A DNA stretch of 64,000 bases, taken from contig VMHB01000001.1 in assembly GCA_007378985.1 (NCBI GenBank), forward strand, positions 186,001 to 250,000. Direction: 5' to 3'. The position numbers were made by a program, and so were the translations under genes. The notes below the pieces were generated by a model. It did not search any database. It saw only the letters and a program-made list of their open reading frames with translations, and was not told the origin of the DNA. The stretch comes from Parcubacteria group bacterium Greene0714_7 (lineage in GTDB: Bacteria > Patescibacteria > Paceibacteria > UBA9973 > UBA2103). Shown piece by piece: positions 56,864-64,000 of the stretch; the stretch's first letter is position 1; each line of letters starts with the position of its first letter.

Positions 56864-57697
56864 ATGTCGTTGCCTATTATTATAAAAGGAGATGGAAACA
56901 AAGAGTCTTTTGCAATAGAAAAACTTACCGAATCTCTGCGTCGCTCAGGAACAGATGAGCATTTAGCAGAAGCTGTAGCAAAGCGCGTTGGTGCGACCGT
57001 TAAAGACGGTATGACTACTACCGCTATTTACCAAGAAGCTTTCAAAGTACTCCGCAAGGAGGAGCGTGTTTCAGCAGCCCGATATTCAATGCGCCGAGCT
57101 ATTCTTGATTTAGGGCCTACTGGTTTTCCATTTGAGAAATTTGTTGCCGCGCTCATGCATGCAAAAGGATACGAAACTTCGTATGGCATCACGGTGCAGG
57201 GAAGATGTATTGATCATGAAGTTGATGTAGTAATGCGAAAAGATGGAAAGGCAATTGGCGCTGAATTAAAATTTCATAATACCCCCGGATTTAAAACAGA
57301 TCTAAAGACCGCACTCTATGTGCGTGCAAGATATTGGGATATTCAATGGGGGGCTGAAGACAGGGAAGAGAAGGCTGGTATTGACGAAGGATGGCTTGTG
57401 ACGAATACAAAGTTTACTTCGAAAGCTATCCAATATTCAAATTGTTCGGGCATTAAACTTCTTGGGTGGAGTTATCCTGATGGCGCCAGTCTTTCTGACT
57501 TTATTCGAGAGACGGGTGTCTATCCCATAACGATCTTAACGACACTCTCACAAGCAGAAAAAAATCGACTTCTTCAGTCTGGCGTAACAATGTGTCACAT
57601 GGTAATGAGTGATCCCGATTCACTAAAGCGAATTGGTATTCCAGCAAAAAAACAAAGTGAGGTAGTTGCAGAGAGTAAGGCAATTTGTCAGCTGTAA
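56864..57697 (+). CDS. ATP-cone / Mrr-like endonuclease fusion
   Basis: 277 residues. Residues 1-90 are an ATP-cone (IIKGDGNKESFAIEKLTESLRRSG...), the nucleotide-sensing module of ribonucleotide reductases. Residues about 95-200 look like a restriction-endonuclease fold: HEVDVVMRKDGKAIGAELKFH gives Asp...Glu-x-Lys. The combination suggests a nuclease gated by ATP or dATP. It begins 2 nt after mnmA and is followed by another nuclease gene. Confidence 0.75.
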   Translation: MSLPIIIKGDGNKESFAIEKLTESLRRSGTDEHLAEAVAKRVGATVKDGMTTTAIYQEAFKVLRKEERVSAARYSMRRAILDLGPTGFPFEKFVAALMHAKGYETSYGITVQGRCIDHEVDVVMRKDGKAIGAELKFHNTPGFKTDLKTALYVRARYWDIQWGAEDREEKAGIDEGWLVTNTKFTSKAIQYSNCSGIKLLGWSYPDGASLSDFIRETGVYPITILTTLSQAEKNRLLQSGVTMCHMVMSDPDSLKRIGIPAKKQSEVVAESKAICQL

Positions 57698-57721
57698 CAT
57701 TGTATTTTTTCACAAAGCATT

Positions 57722-58558
57722 ATGTCGCAATACTATAAGCCACACCGTAAAGTTGATTGGAATTATGGAGGGCCTAGGTGGCGTCTGTCGCGTTCAAAAA
57801 TAGATCTCTTCATTCAGTGTCCTCGTTGTTTTTATATTGATAATAAGCTTGGTACTGCACGACCTCCTGGATTTCCATTCAATTTGAACTCAGCCGTCGA
57901 CAAACTTTTAAAAAAAGAGTTTGATATTCACCGAAATTCAAAAAGTACTCATCCATTAATGAGTAAGTATGGTGTTGATGCTATCCCCTTTGAGCATAAA
58001 AAGATGGATACATGGAGAGAAAATTTTAAAGGGATTGATTGCTTCCATGCACCTACTGGATTCACTGTTTCGGGCGCCATAGATGATGTATGGGTTAGTC
58101 CAAAAGGTGAGTTACACATTGTTGATTACAAGGCTACGAGTAAAGATGAGGAAGTAACCCTTGATGCCGAGTGGCAGGATGGATACAAGCGTCAAATGGA
58201 AGTGTACCAATGGCTATTTCGTCAAAACGAGTTCACTGTCTCTGACATGGGGTATTTTGTGTATGCGAACGGAAGAACAGATACCGAGGCATTCGATGGC
58301 AAGCTTGAGTTCGATGTAAAGGTAATCCCGTACGTCGGCAAAGCGGATTGGATTGACGGGACTCTTTTGGAAATTAAAGCGTGCCTAGATGCCGATGTAA
58401 TTCCAAAAACAGGCGAAGCGTGCGATTACTGTACGTACCGCAAAGCAGTTGGGGAAGTTCTTCAGCCATTTATAAAAAAAGATGTAGGCAGTTCAAAAAT
58501 AAGTAAGGCAAAATCAAAAGATAGTGAAGATTCACATGAGCAATCCCTTTTTAGATAA
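57722..58558 (+). CDS. PD-(D/E)XK nuclease, RecB/Cas4-like
   Basis: 278 residues. RLSRSKIDLFIQCPRCFYID carries an N-terminal CxxC, SGAIDDVW and LHIVDYKATS give the Asp and Asp-x-Lys core, QMEVYQWLF is the QxxxY motif, and CDYCTYR supplies two more Cys. The four Cys suggest an iron-sulfur cluster as in Cas4/AddB. No cas1/cas2 genes or CRISPR repeats are present, so it is a repair or stand-alone defence nuclease. Confidence 0.8.
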   Translation: MSQYYKPHRKVDWNYGGPRWRLSRSKIDLFIQCPRCFYIDNKLGTARPPGFPFNLNSAVDKLLKKEFDIHRNSKSTHPLMSKYGVDAIPFEHKKMDTWRENFKGIDCFHAPTGFTVSGAIDDVWVSPKGELHIVDYKATSKDEEVTLDAEWQDGYKRQMEVYQWLFRQNEFTVSDMGYFVYANGRTDTEAFDGKLEFDVKVIPYVGKADWIDGTLLEIKACLDADVIPKTGEACDYCTYRKAVGEVLQPFIKKDVGSSKISKAKSKDSEDSHEQSLFR

Positions 58559-58602
58559 TTTTTTAAATTAACGACTAGTGTCTACAAATTTCTTTTTTGC
58601 AT

Positions 58603-58646
58603 GACTGAGAAACTTATTTCCATATATGGAAATAAGTTTCTCAGTC
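58603..58646 (+). promoter_or_regulatory. 44-bp perfect palindrome at the 3' end of TrpR-like gene 2
   Basis: GACTGAGAAACT arms around the core TATTTCCATATATGGAAATA. It overlaps the last codons of the regulator (minus strand) and lies 44 bp after the nuclease gene. It could serve as binding site or bidirectional terminator hairpin. Confidence 0.75.
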
Positions 58647-59072
58647 TAATTTTTTCTTTTTTGGTTCTGGAAATAGAAGAAAATGCAACGGGTATTTGCG
58701 TTTAAGTGCTCTGAAAGAAAATGGACCATAGTTCGCCTCAAAAAGGTTTTCCCTCTTTTTGAATTCTTTATCCATGCTTTTGATTGCTTCCTCGAATCCA
58801 GGAAATTGATCTTGAAGCCATCGTTCTACTCGGTATATGGTTGCCAATCCAACGCGTAGTTTTGTGGCGATGTCATTAGCTCGTTCGCCTTGGATAAGGA
58901 GTCGAGCTATCCAAATTCGCCTTCCAAGCATGATTCTCTCGCTTTCAGTGAGAAGATCGCGCAGGAAGAGTTTCATTGTGCTTCGTCCGCGAACTGATCC
59001 CGCTGCAGTGTAGAGAATATCTAGTGTTTTCATTTTCTCCTCCTTTCCAAGGTCGCTAGATTTTCTTTTCAT
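58641..59072 (-). CDS. TrpR/YerC-YecD-like DNA-binding regulator, paralogue 2
   Basis: 143 residues, co-linear with the protein at 12609: TLDILYTAAGSVRGRSTMKLFLRDLLTESERIMLGRRI, then a helix-turn-helix with a different recognition segment (RANDIATKLRVGLATIYRVERWL), ending KRKYPLHFLLFPEPKK. The changed recognition helix fits the different palindrome core nearby. MKRKSSDLGKEEK at 59072 aligns best with the paralogue; 59081 and 59033 (behind a GGAGGAG) are alternatives. Confidence 0.85.
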   Translation of the reverse strand: MKRKSSDLGKEEKMKTLDILYTAAGSVRGRSTMKLFLRDLLTESERIMLGRRIWIARLLIQGERANDIATKLRVGLATIYRVERWLQDQFPGFEEAIKSMDKEFKKRENLFEANYGPFSFRALKRKYPLHFLLFPEPKKKKLD

Positions 59073-59079
59073 ACTGAAC

Positions 59080-59101
59080 ATATTTTCATATATGGAAATA
59101 T
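59080..59101 (-). promoter_or_regulatory. Operator-like palindrome at the start of TrpR-like gene 2
   Basis: 22 bp, ATATTTTCATATATGG...AAATAT, one mismatched pair; the same core as the 44-bp copies. It sits directly before the start codon at 59072 and overlaps the alternative one at 59081. Confidence 0.7.
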
Positions 59102-59125
59102 CTGCACGAAAACATGGTGTATAAC

Positions 59126-59169
59126 TTCACTCACATGTATTTCCATATATGGAAATACATGTGAGTGAA
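59126..59169 (+). promoter_or_regulatory. 44-bp perfect palindrome between TrpR-like gene 2 and the alkyltransferase gene
   Basis: TTCACTCACATG arms around TATTTCCATATATGGAAATA. Its centre is 57 bp from that of the start-codon copy. It ends 39 bp before the -10 box of the divergent gene at 59221, so one site could control both directions. Confidence 0.75.
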
Positions 59170-59208
59170 CAGATTTGGGCGTGCAAGATGAGCTAGGCAA
59201 AAGGGTGG

Positions 59209-59214
59209 TATATT
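59209..59214 (+). promoter_or_regulatory. -10 box of the alkyltransferase-like gene, leaderless
   Basis: TATATT ends exactly 6 nt before the ATG at 59221. Confidence 0.6.
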
Positions 59215-59220
59215 TGATAA

Positions 59221-59508
59221 ATGGTGCAGGTATTTTCAAAGAAGTTCAAAGATGATTTCAGGGCTCGAGTGGTGGCGGTGGTAAAGAAAATACCGCGCGG
59301 AAAAACTATGAGTTATGGGCAGGTTGCTCTGGCAGCTGGGCGTCCAAATGCAGGAAGGGCAGTTGGAACTATTATGGCGGGAAATCAGGATAAGGGCGTG
59401 CCGTGTCACCGAGTGATTCGCTCTGATGGGAAAATTGGGGGCTACAACGGTCTTCGAGATGGTTTGAGTAAGGAAGAACTTTTAAGAAAGGAAGGGGCGA
59501 TTAAATAG
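59221..59508 (+). CDS. O6-alkylguanine-DNA alkyltransferase, C-terminal domain only (MGMT/ATL type)
   Basis: 95 residues covering the DNA-binding and active-site domain: IPRGKTMSYGQVALAAGRPNAGRAVGTIM, then VPCHRVI with the acceptor Cys and GGYNGLRDGLSKEELLRKEG. The N-terminal domain of Ogt is missing. Because PCHR keeps the Cys, it may still take up alkyl groups, unlike true ATL proteins where Cys is Trp. Confidence 0.9.
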   Translation: MVQVFSKKFKDDFRARVVAVVKKIPRGKTMSYGQVALAAGRPNAGRAVGTIMAGNQDKGVPCHRVIRSDGKIGGYNGLRDGLSKEELLRKEGAIK

Positions 59509-59591
59509 ATTCAAGGTACAGGATTCAAGAAGCAAGAATTAAAAAACCTTTACTCCTGAATCGCGAATCTTACTTCTTGAATGCAAGGCAT

Positions 59592-60260
59592 ATGGAAATA
59601 CGCATTGAGCAATCTTGGAAAGAAAAATTGAAAGAGGAATTTGAAAAGCCATATTTCAAAACACTGATTTCATTTGTTAAAGATGCCTATACAAAAGGTT
59701 CGGTATACCCACATCCAAAAAATATCTTCCGTGCGTTTGATTTATGTCCATTTGGTGCGGTTAAGGTAGTTATCTTGGGTCAGGATCCGTATCACGGAGA
59801 AGGCCAGGCAAATGGCCTTTCGTTTGCAGTAGAGGAAGGAGTACGACCACCGCCATCGCTTCAAAATATTTTCAAAGAAATTCAATCAGATATTGGTAAG
59901 CCTCTTGTTCATACGAACGGTGACTTATCAAGGTGGGCAACGCAGGGAGTACTACTTTTAAACGCAACGCTCACTGTGCAAGCGAATACGGCAGGCTCGC
60001 ATCAGGGTAAAGGTTGGGAAGAGTTTACTGATGCGGCAATTAAATTACTTTCAGAAGAACGTGAACACCTAGTGTTTATTCTTTGGGGTAATTATGCCAA
60101 AGCAAAAGGTGCGCATATTGATCGCACTAAACATCTTGTTATTGAATCGCCACACCCATCACCTTTCTCGGCCTTTAGTGGATTTTTTGGAAGTAAACCT
60201 TTCAGTAAAACAAACACGTATCTTATGGTTAAGGGACACGCTCCTATTGATTGGCTCTGA
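59592..60260 (+). CDS. ung: Uracil-DNA glycosylase, family 1
   Basis: 222 residues. GQDPYHGEGQANGLSF is motif A with catalytic Asp, LLLNATLTV the uracil pocket, and HPSPFSA the His loop. It removes uracil from DNA. ATG at 59592 fits family starts; the frame extends to 59577. An inverted repeat (TTCAAGAAGCAAGAATT against AATCTTACTTCTTGAA) lies just upstream. Confidence 0.95.
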   Translation: MEIRIEQSWKEKLKEEFEKPYFKTLISFVKDAYTKGSVYPHPKNIFRAFDLCPFGAVKVVILGQDPYHGEGQANGLSFAVEEGVRPPPSLQNIFKEIQSDIGKPLVHTNGDLSRWATQGVLLLNATLTVQANTAGSHQGKGWEEFTDAAIKLLSEEREHLVFILWGNYAKAKGAHIDRTKHLVIESPHPSPFSAFSGFFGSKPFSKTNTYLMVKGHAPIDWL

Positions 60261-60330
60261 ATGTTATCCACTTATGTTCTACTTGTACCCGTAATCAATT
60301 TATGTGGGTGATACAAATAAAAAGTAAGTT

Positions 60331-60552
60331 ATGGGTGCACACTGTTCAGAACGTCATCTGGTGGATAAATTGAGAGATTTAGGATTTGAAGGGCCTGTCC
60401 CCGGTGGCCATCATAAGAAAATGACGAGAGATGGAAAAACAGTTGCAATACCGAACACACATGGGAGCGGTCAACTCGACATTTGCGCAAAACTTCTTTT
60501 TAAAATTTTACGAGAGGGAGGGGTTACAAAAGATGAGTGGCGTCAGAATTAA
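60331..60552 (+). CDS. HicA/YcfA-like protein without a visible HicB
   Basis: 73 residues: LRDLGFEGPVPGGHHKKMTRDGKTVAIPNTHGSGQLD...LLFKILREGGVTKDEW. The GGHHKKM segment holds the His of the dsRNA-binding-like mRNA interferase fold, and the overall pattern is HicA. No HicB antitoxin gene lies next to it; the neighbour is the M13 peptidase on the other strand. Confidence 0.82.
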   Translation: MGAHCSERHLVDKLRDLGFEGPVPGGHHKKMTRDGKTVAIPNTHGSGQLDICAKLLFKILREGGVTKDEWRQN

Positions 60553-60569
60553 TTCCTTAATTAATACCT

Positions 60570-62549
60570 TCACCAAACTTTTGCACGTTTGTTTTTAGGA
60601 CGATACAAAGCATCCTCTTTTTGGACTTTAAATGCAGAGTAGAACTCTTCAAAATTTGAAACGGGACCATTTACACGGCATGGCGCTGGAGAATGGGGGT
60701 CAGTGAGTGCTGCCATTTTCAAAAATTCTGGACGCGCAATTTCTCGCTCTGCCTGAGCAAACCCTAAGAAAAACCGTTGTTCAGGAGTGAGTCCATCAAT
60801 ATTTTTTCTGCCAGTTACTCTGAGACGTTTTTGATACGCATCGTATGCGATGGAGAGTCCTCCAAGGTCGGCTATGTTTTCTCCCAAGGTTAATTTTCCA
60901 TTTACCTGCACACCCGCTGCCGCTTCGTACTGGTCGAATTGTTTAGCAATAAGCGATGCTCTTTTAGCAAATTGCTTTTCATCCTTTTTTGTCCACCAAC
61001 TTTTCATGTTGCCGTTTCCATCAAACTTTGAACCCTGATCATCAAAACCATGTGTCATTTCATGCCCTATGACCGCGCCAATGCCCGCATAGTTTATTGC
61101 GTCATCTGCATTTTCATCAAAAAATGGTGCCTGAAGAATGGCAGCAGGGAAAACAATTTCATTTAAATTAAAACTGCAGTATGCGTTTACTGTCTGCGGA
61201 GTCATAAACCATTCTTTACGGTCAACGGGGCGACTCAGCTTCCGTACTTCACGATTATGAGCTTGTTCATGAGCGCGAATAATGTTTCCAAAGTAGTCGG
61301 TCGGGTCTACTTTGAGTCCTCTATACGTTCTGAAACGTTTTGGGTACCCAATTTTGCGGTTCATTTTTCGAAGTTTCAGAATTGCTTTCTTTTTTGTTTG
61401 TGCACTCATCCAATCAAGGGCACGAATTCTGTCTTCATATACAATAAAAAGATCGCTAACGAGTGCATACATTCTTTTCTTTGCCGATTGTGGAAAATAG
61501 CGCTCAACATAGAGTTTCCCGAGCGCTTCTCCAATTGTTCCATTCACAGTGCCGAGCGCACGGCGCCAGAGTGGTTTCATTTTCTTTGCTCCACTGAGTA
61601 CTGTGCCGTAGAAAGCAAAGTTCTCTTTCACAAATTTTTCTGAAAGTAGTGACGCCGTATCGTTTATGAGGTGCCACGAGAAGTATGTTTTCCAGTCATC
61701 TATAGAGATAGTTTCAAGCATTCGAGAAATTTCTTTAAAGAAGTTTGGTGTGGCCACAATAACTGTCGAAACATTTTTAATGCCTGAATTTTTAAAGTAA
61801 TGCTTCCAATTAATGCTCGGAGAGAGATAACCGAGAGAGGAAAGGTTCATTTTGTTGTAGGTCTTTTCAACATCACGGGTATCTTCTTTATTCATTGATG
61901 CGCGCGCGAGACGAGTTTCTATTTCTAGTACCACACGAGAAATATGAGCTCGTTCTTCAGCTGTTTTTCCATGAAGCTTTAGAAGGGCATCAATGTGTGC
62001 AAGATATGCACCCCGAACACGCTTCTGCTCCGCTTCATTTTTAAGGTAATAATCACGCTCAGGCATACCCAAGCCTCCTTGATACAAATGCAGTATGTAT
62101 GAGTCACTCTTTTTTGAATCCTGATCTACCGAGCTATTCCATAGAGCTGAAATACCGACGCGGTGTGCTTTGGTAATGTAATTGAGTAAATCTTTAGTAT
62201 TGGAGATATCTTCAACTACTCTCTGCCATTTGATTATTGGTGTGGTGTCGAGCTTGTTTCGGAGTGGCATATCAACGGCTGACCTATATAGGTCCCTGAC
62301 AAGCTTTTCTGGACCCTCCTTAATTCTTGATGCTTTCAGAAGTTCATTTAGGAGCGTGTGCTGTTGATAGTCTGTTTTATGTCGAAGCATAATAAAACTT
62401 CCCCAACGAGATTCATCGGAGGGGAGTTTTGTCTTTTTTATCCATCCACCGTTCGCAAACAAAAAGAAATCATCCTGAGGACGCACTGAAGAATCAATTG
62501 TCTTAGGGTTAAAACCCCAGCCAGTCTTTTTTCCCTTTACGGTGTTCAT
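60570..62549 (-). CDS. M13-family zinc metallopeptidase (PepO/neprilysin-like)
   Basis: 659 residues. VIGHEMTHGFDDQGSKFD holds the HExxH zinc site, ENIADLGG the third ligand Glu, NAYCSFNLNEIVFPAAILQ the substrate-binding strand, and the C-terminus RVNGPVSN plus FYSAFKV the conserved end. The N-terminus (SSVRPQDDFFLFANGGWIKK) is also typical. No signal peptide or membrane helix is visible, so it may be cytoplasmic and degrade oligopeptides. Confidence 0.95.
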   Translation of the reverse strand: MNTVKGKKTGWGFNPKTIDSSVRPQDDFFLFANGGWIKKTKLPSDESRWGSFIMLRHKTDYQQHTLLNELLKASRIKEGPEKLVRDLYRSAVDMPLRNKLDTTPIIKWQRVVEDISNTKDLLNYITKAHRVGISALWNSSVDQDSKKSDSYILHLYQGGLGMPERDYYLKNEAEQKRVRGAYLAHIDALLKLHGKTAEERAHISRVVLEIETRLARASMNKEDTRDVEKTYNKMNLSSLGYLSPSINWKHYFKNSGIKNVSTVIVATPNFFKEISRMLETISIDDWKTYFSWHLINDTASLLSEKFVKENFAFYGTVLSGAKKMKPLWRRALGTVNGTIGEALGKLYVERYFPQSAKKRMYALVSDLFIVYEDRIRALDWMSAQTKKKAILKLRKMNRKIGYPKRFRTYRGLKVDPTDYFGNIIRAHEQAHNREVRKLSRPVDRKEWFMTPQTVNAYCSFNLNEIVFPAAILQAPFFDENADDAINYAGIGAVIGHEMTHGFDDQGSKFDGNGNMKSWWTKKDEKQFAKRASLIAKQFDQYEAAAGVQVNGKLTLGENIADLGGLSIAYDAYQKRLRVTGRKNIDGLTPEQRFFLGFAQAEREIARPEFLKMAALTDPHSPAPCRVNGPVSNFEEFYSAFKVQKEDALYRPKNKRAKVW

Positions 62550-62596
62550 TCAGAGGATGATACCGTACCCTTAAGAAAATTGGTAAGATACCACCT

Positions 62597-64000
62597 ATGA
62601 CCGTAAACGAACTGCGATCCAAATATCTTGAATTTTTTAGGCAAAGAGGGCACCGGGTAATTCCTTCGGTTTCACTAGTGCCTGAGAATGACCCAACCAC
62701 CCTGTTCGTTTCTTCGGGTATGCAACCTTTGTTGCCGTACTTTTTGGGAATTCCACATCCGATGGGTAGCCGTGTTACTAACTCGCAGAAATCTCTCCGC
62801 ACACAAGACATTGAAGAGGTAGGCGACAACCGCCATACGACGTTTTTTGAGATGCTCGGTAATTGGTCTTTTGGAGATTACTTCAAGGCAGAACAATTGC
62901 CATGGTTTTTTGAATTTTTAACTGATGTGGTGGGGCTCGACCCGGCACGTTTGTATGTAACTACATTCATCGGAGACGAAAGTTTAGGAATCCCACGGGA
63001 TACCGGGTCGGCAGAGATTTGGAAGAAACTTTTTAGCTCGAAGGGGGTAGAGGCAAAAGATGTTGCTTTAGGCTCCGAAGAAAACGGTGGAACCAAAGGT
63101 ATGCAGGGTGGGCGTATTTTTTACTACGACGCAAAGAAAAACTGGTGGAGCCGCGCCGGAGCCCCGTCTCTCATGCCAGCGGGCGAGCCTGGTGGTCCTG
63201 ACTCTGAAGTCTTTTATGACTTTGATCCAACAGGGGTAATGCACGACGTGAAATTTGGGAAAGAGTGTCACCCTAATTGTGATTGCGGAAGATTCATGGA
63301 AATAGGCAATTCTGTTTTCATGGAGTACATCAAGAAAGAGGATGGCAGTTTCGAACCTCTTCCCAATAAAAATGTGGATTTTGGTGGGGGGTTAGAACGC
63401 ATTGCAGCAGCTCGTGAAGGGGGTGGTGACGTGTTTCTTTTGGATGCGTTTACTCCGCTTATTTCCGTCCTTGAAAAAGCAGGCACAAAAAAATACAAAG
63501 AGGCAACAAAATCATTTCGTGTCGTGTTAGATCACATTCGTGCTGCGACATTCATGCTTGGCGATGGAGTCACCCCTTCAAATACTGAGCGAGGGTACAT
63601 TGCACGCCGGCTCATTCGTCGTGCGGTGCGTCATGTTGATGTACTCGGCGCACCACAGGGAACCCTCGCTCTACTCGCTACTGCCGTTATTGAGTATTTC
63701 AAAGAGCATTATCCCGAACTCAAATCAGCTGAAACGATAATCCAAGAAAATATTAATATCGAGGAAGATAAATTCCGGAAAACTTTAACGCAAGGCATGC
63801 GAGAATTTGAGAAACTCTCGAAAGAGGGACCACTTCGTGGAGAAGATGCATTTACACTCTTTACAACCTTCGGATTTCCTTTTGAAGTTACAGAAGAACT
63901 AGCAAAAGAGAGAGGTCTAGCTTTTGATAGTGCTGGTTTCAAGCAAAAAATGGAGGAACATCAAAAACTTTCTCGTGCTGGTGCGGCACAAAAATTTGCA
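62597..64000 (+). CDS. alaS: Alanyl-tRNA synthetase, N-terminal part (partial)
   Basis: An open frame runs from the ATG at 62597 to the window edge (468 codons). TVNELRSKYLEFFRQRGHRVIPS is the AlaS start; SGMQPLLPYFLG, RHTTFFEMLGNWSFGDYFK and FGGGLERIAA are class II catalytic motifs; RAATFMLGDGVTPSNTERGYIARRLIRRAVRH opens the tRNA-recognition part. A TAAGAT box ends 7 nt before the ATG. It is divergent from the M13 gene. Confidence 0.96.
   Translation, partial: MTVNELRSKYLEFFRQRGHRVIPSVSLVPENDPTTLFVSSGMQPLLPYFLGIPHPMGSRVTNSQKSLRTQDIEEVGDNRHTTFFEMLGNWSFGDYFKAEQLPWFFEFLTDVVGLDPARLYVTTFIGDESLGIPRDTGSAEIWKKLFSSKGVEAKDVALGSEENGGTKGMQGGRIFYYDAKKNWWSRAGAPSLMPAGEPGGPDSEVFYDFDPTGVMHDVKFGKECHPNCDCGRFMEIGNSVFMEYIKKEDGSFEPLPNKNVDFGGGLERIAAAREGGGDVFLLDAFTPLISVLEKAGTKKYKEATKSFRVVLDHIRAATFMLGDGVTPSNTERGYIARRLIRRAVRHVDVLGAPQGTLALLATAVIEYFKEHYPELKSAETIIQENINIEEDKFRKTLTQGMREFEKLSKEGPLRGEDAFTLFTTFGFPFEVTEELAKERGLAFDSAGFKQKMEEHQKLSRAGAAQKFA

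Noticed and set aside
57722..58558. Cas4 of a CRISPR system
   Set aside because: No cas1, cas2 or repeats nearby; the four-Cys PD-(D/E)XK layout also fits stand-alone RecB-like nucleases.

Overview
The window looks like a chromosomal piece of a Candidate Phyla Radiation (Patescibacteria, Parcubacteria-like) bacterium. The grounds are the small, tightly packed genes, many tiny Cys-rich proteins, start codons sitting directly behind -10 boxes (leaderless mRNAs), shortened UvrC and ATP synthase delta/epsilon subunits, a sigma region 4/HARE-HTH fusion and an ATP-cone/nuclease fusion. TGA is used as a stop codon, which argues against the Gracilibacteria/Absconditabacteria code. This placement is inference; no rRNA gene is present.

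Layout. 1-4 kb: end of an FTR1-type permease, a TMEM175-like channel, a small hydrolase, a cytidylyltransferase-like protein and a class I aldolase homologue without its Schiff-base lysine. 4.4-8.4 kb: class Ia ribonucleotide reductase (nrdA, nrdB). 8.6-13 kb: small zinc proteins, cysS, an FKBP isomerase, a tgt lacking its zinc cysteines and a TrpR-like regulator set in palindromes. 13-22 kb: rarA, uvrB-uvrA-uvrC, ddl, a pterin dehydratase and tRNA-Ala. 22.6-30 kb: pdxST, mltG, prs and a two-gene ATP-citrate lyase. 30-31 kb: tRNA-Val, tRNA-Pro, tRNA-Ala and two tRNA 3' fragments, then large palindromes. 33-40 kb: the F-type ATP synthase operon, with a frameshifted atpE and extra small genes. 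40-45 kb (minus): RND pump, membrane-fusion protein and AbrB regulator. 45-56 kb: flavodoxin-fold reductase, ychF, leuS, a sigma4/HARE regulator, membrane proteins and a second mltG. 56-64 kb: mnmA, two PD-(D/E)XK-type nucleases, a second TrpR-like gene with palindromes, an alkyltransferase-like protein, ung, a HicA-like protein, an M13 peptidase and the start of alaS.

The most unusual signals lie between and inside genes. (1) uvrB, atpG and leuS are each preceded by a 33-34-codon upstream ORF. It starts with a recoded copy of the gene's own N-terminus, runs into a CCCCAGT...GGGGCAGG hairpin, and stops at or next to the true start codon. (2) Two TrpR-like paralogues are each bracketed by their own palindrome type, several of them perfect over 44 bp. 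(3) Hairpin modules appear to be inserted in frame in tgt, the pterin dehydratase and an ATP-citrate lyase subunit. (4) Many genes share a -10 box about 6 nt before the start codon. (5) Multi-branched hairpin elements lie next to the nrd genes.
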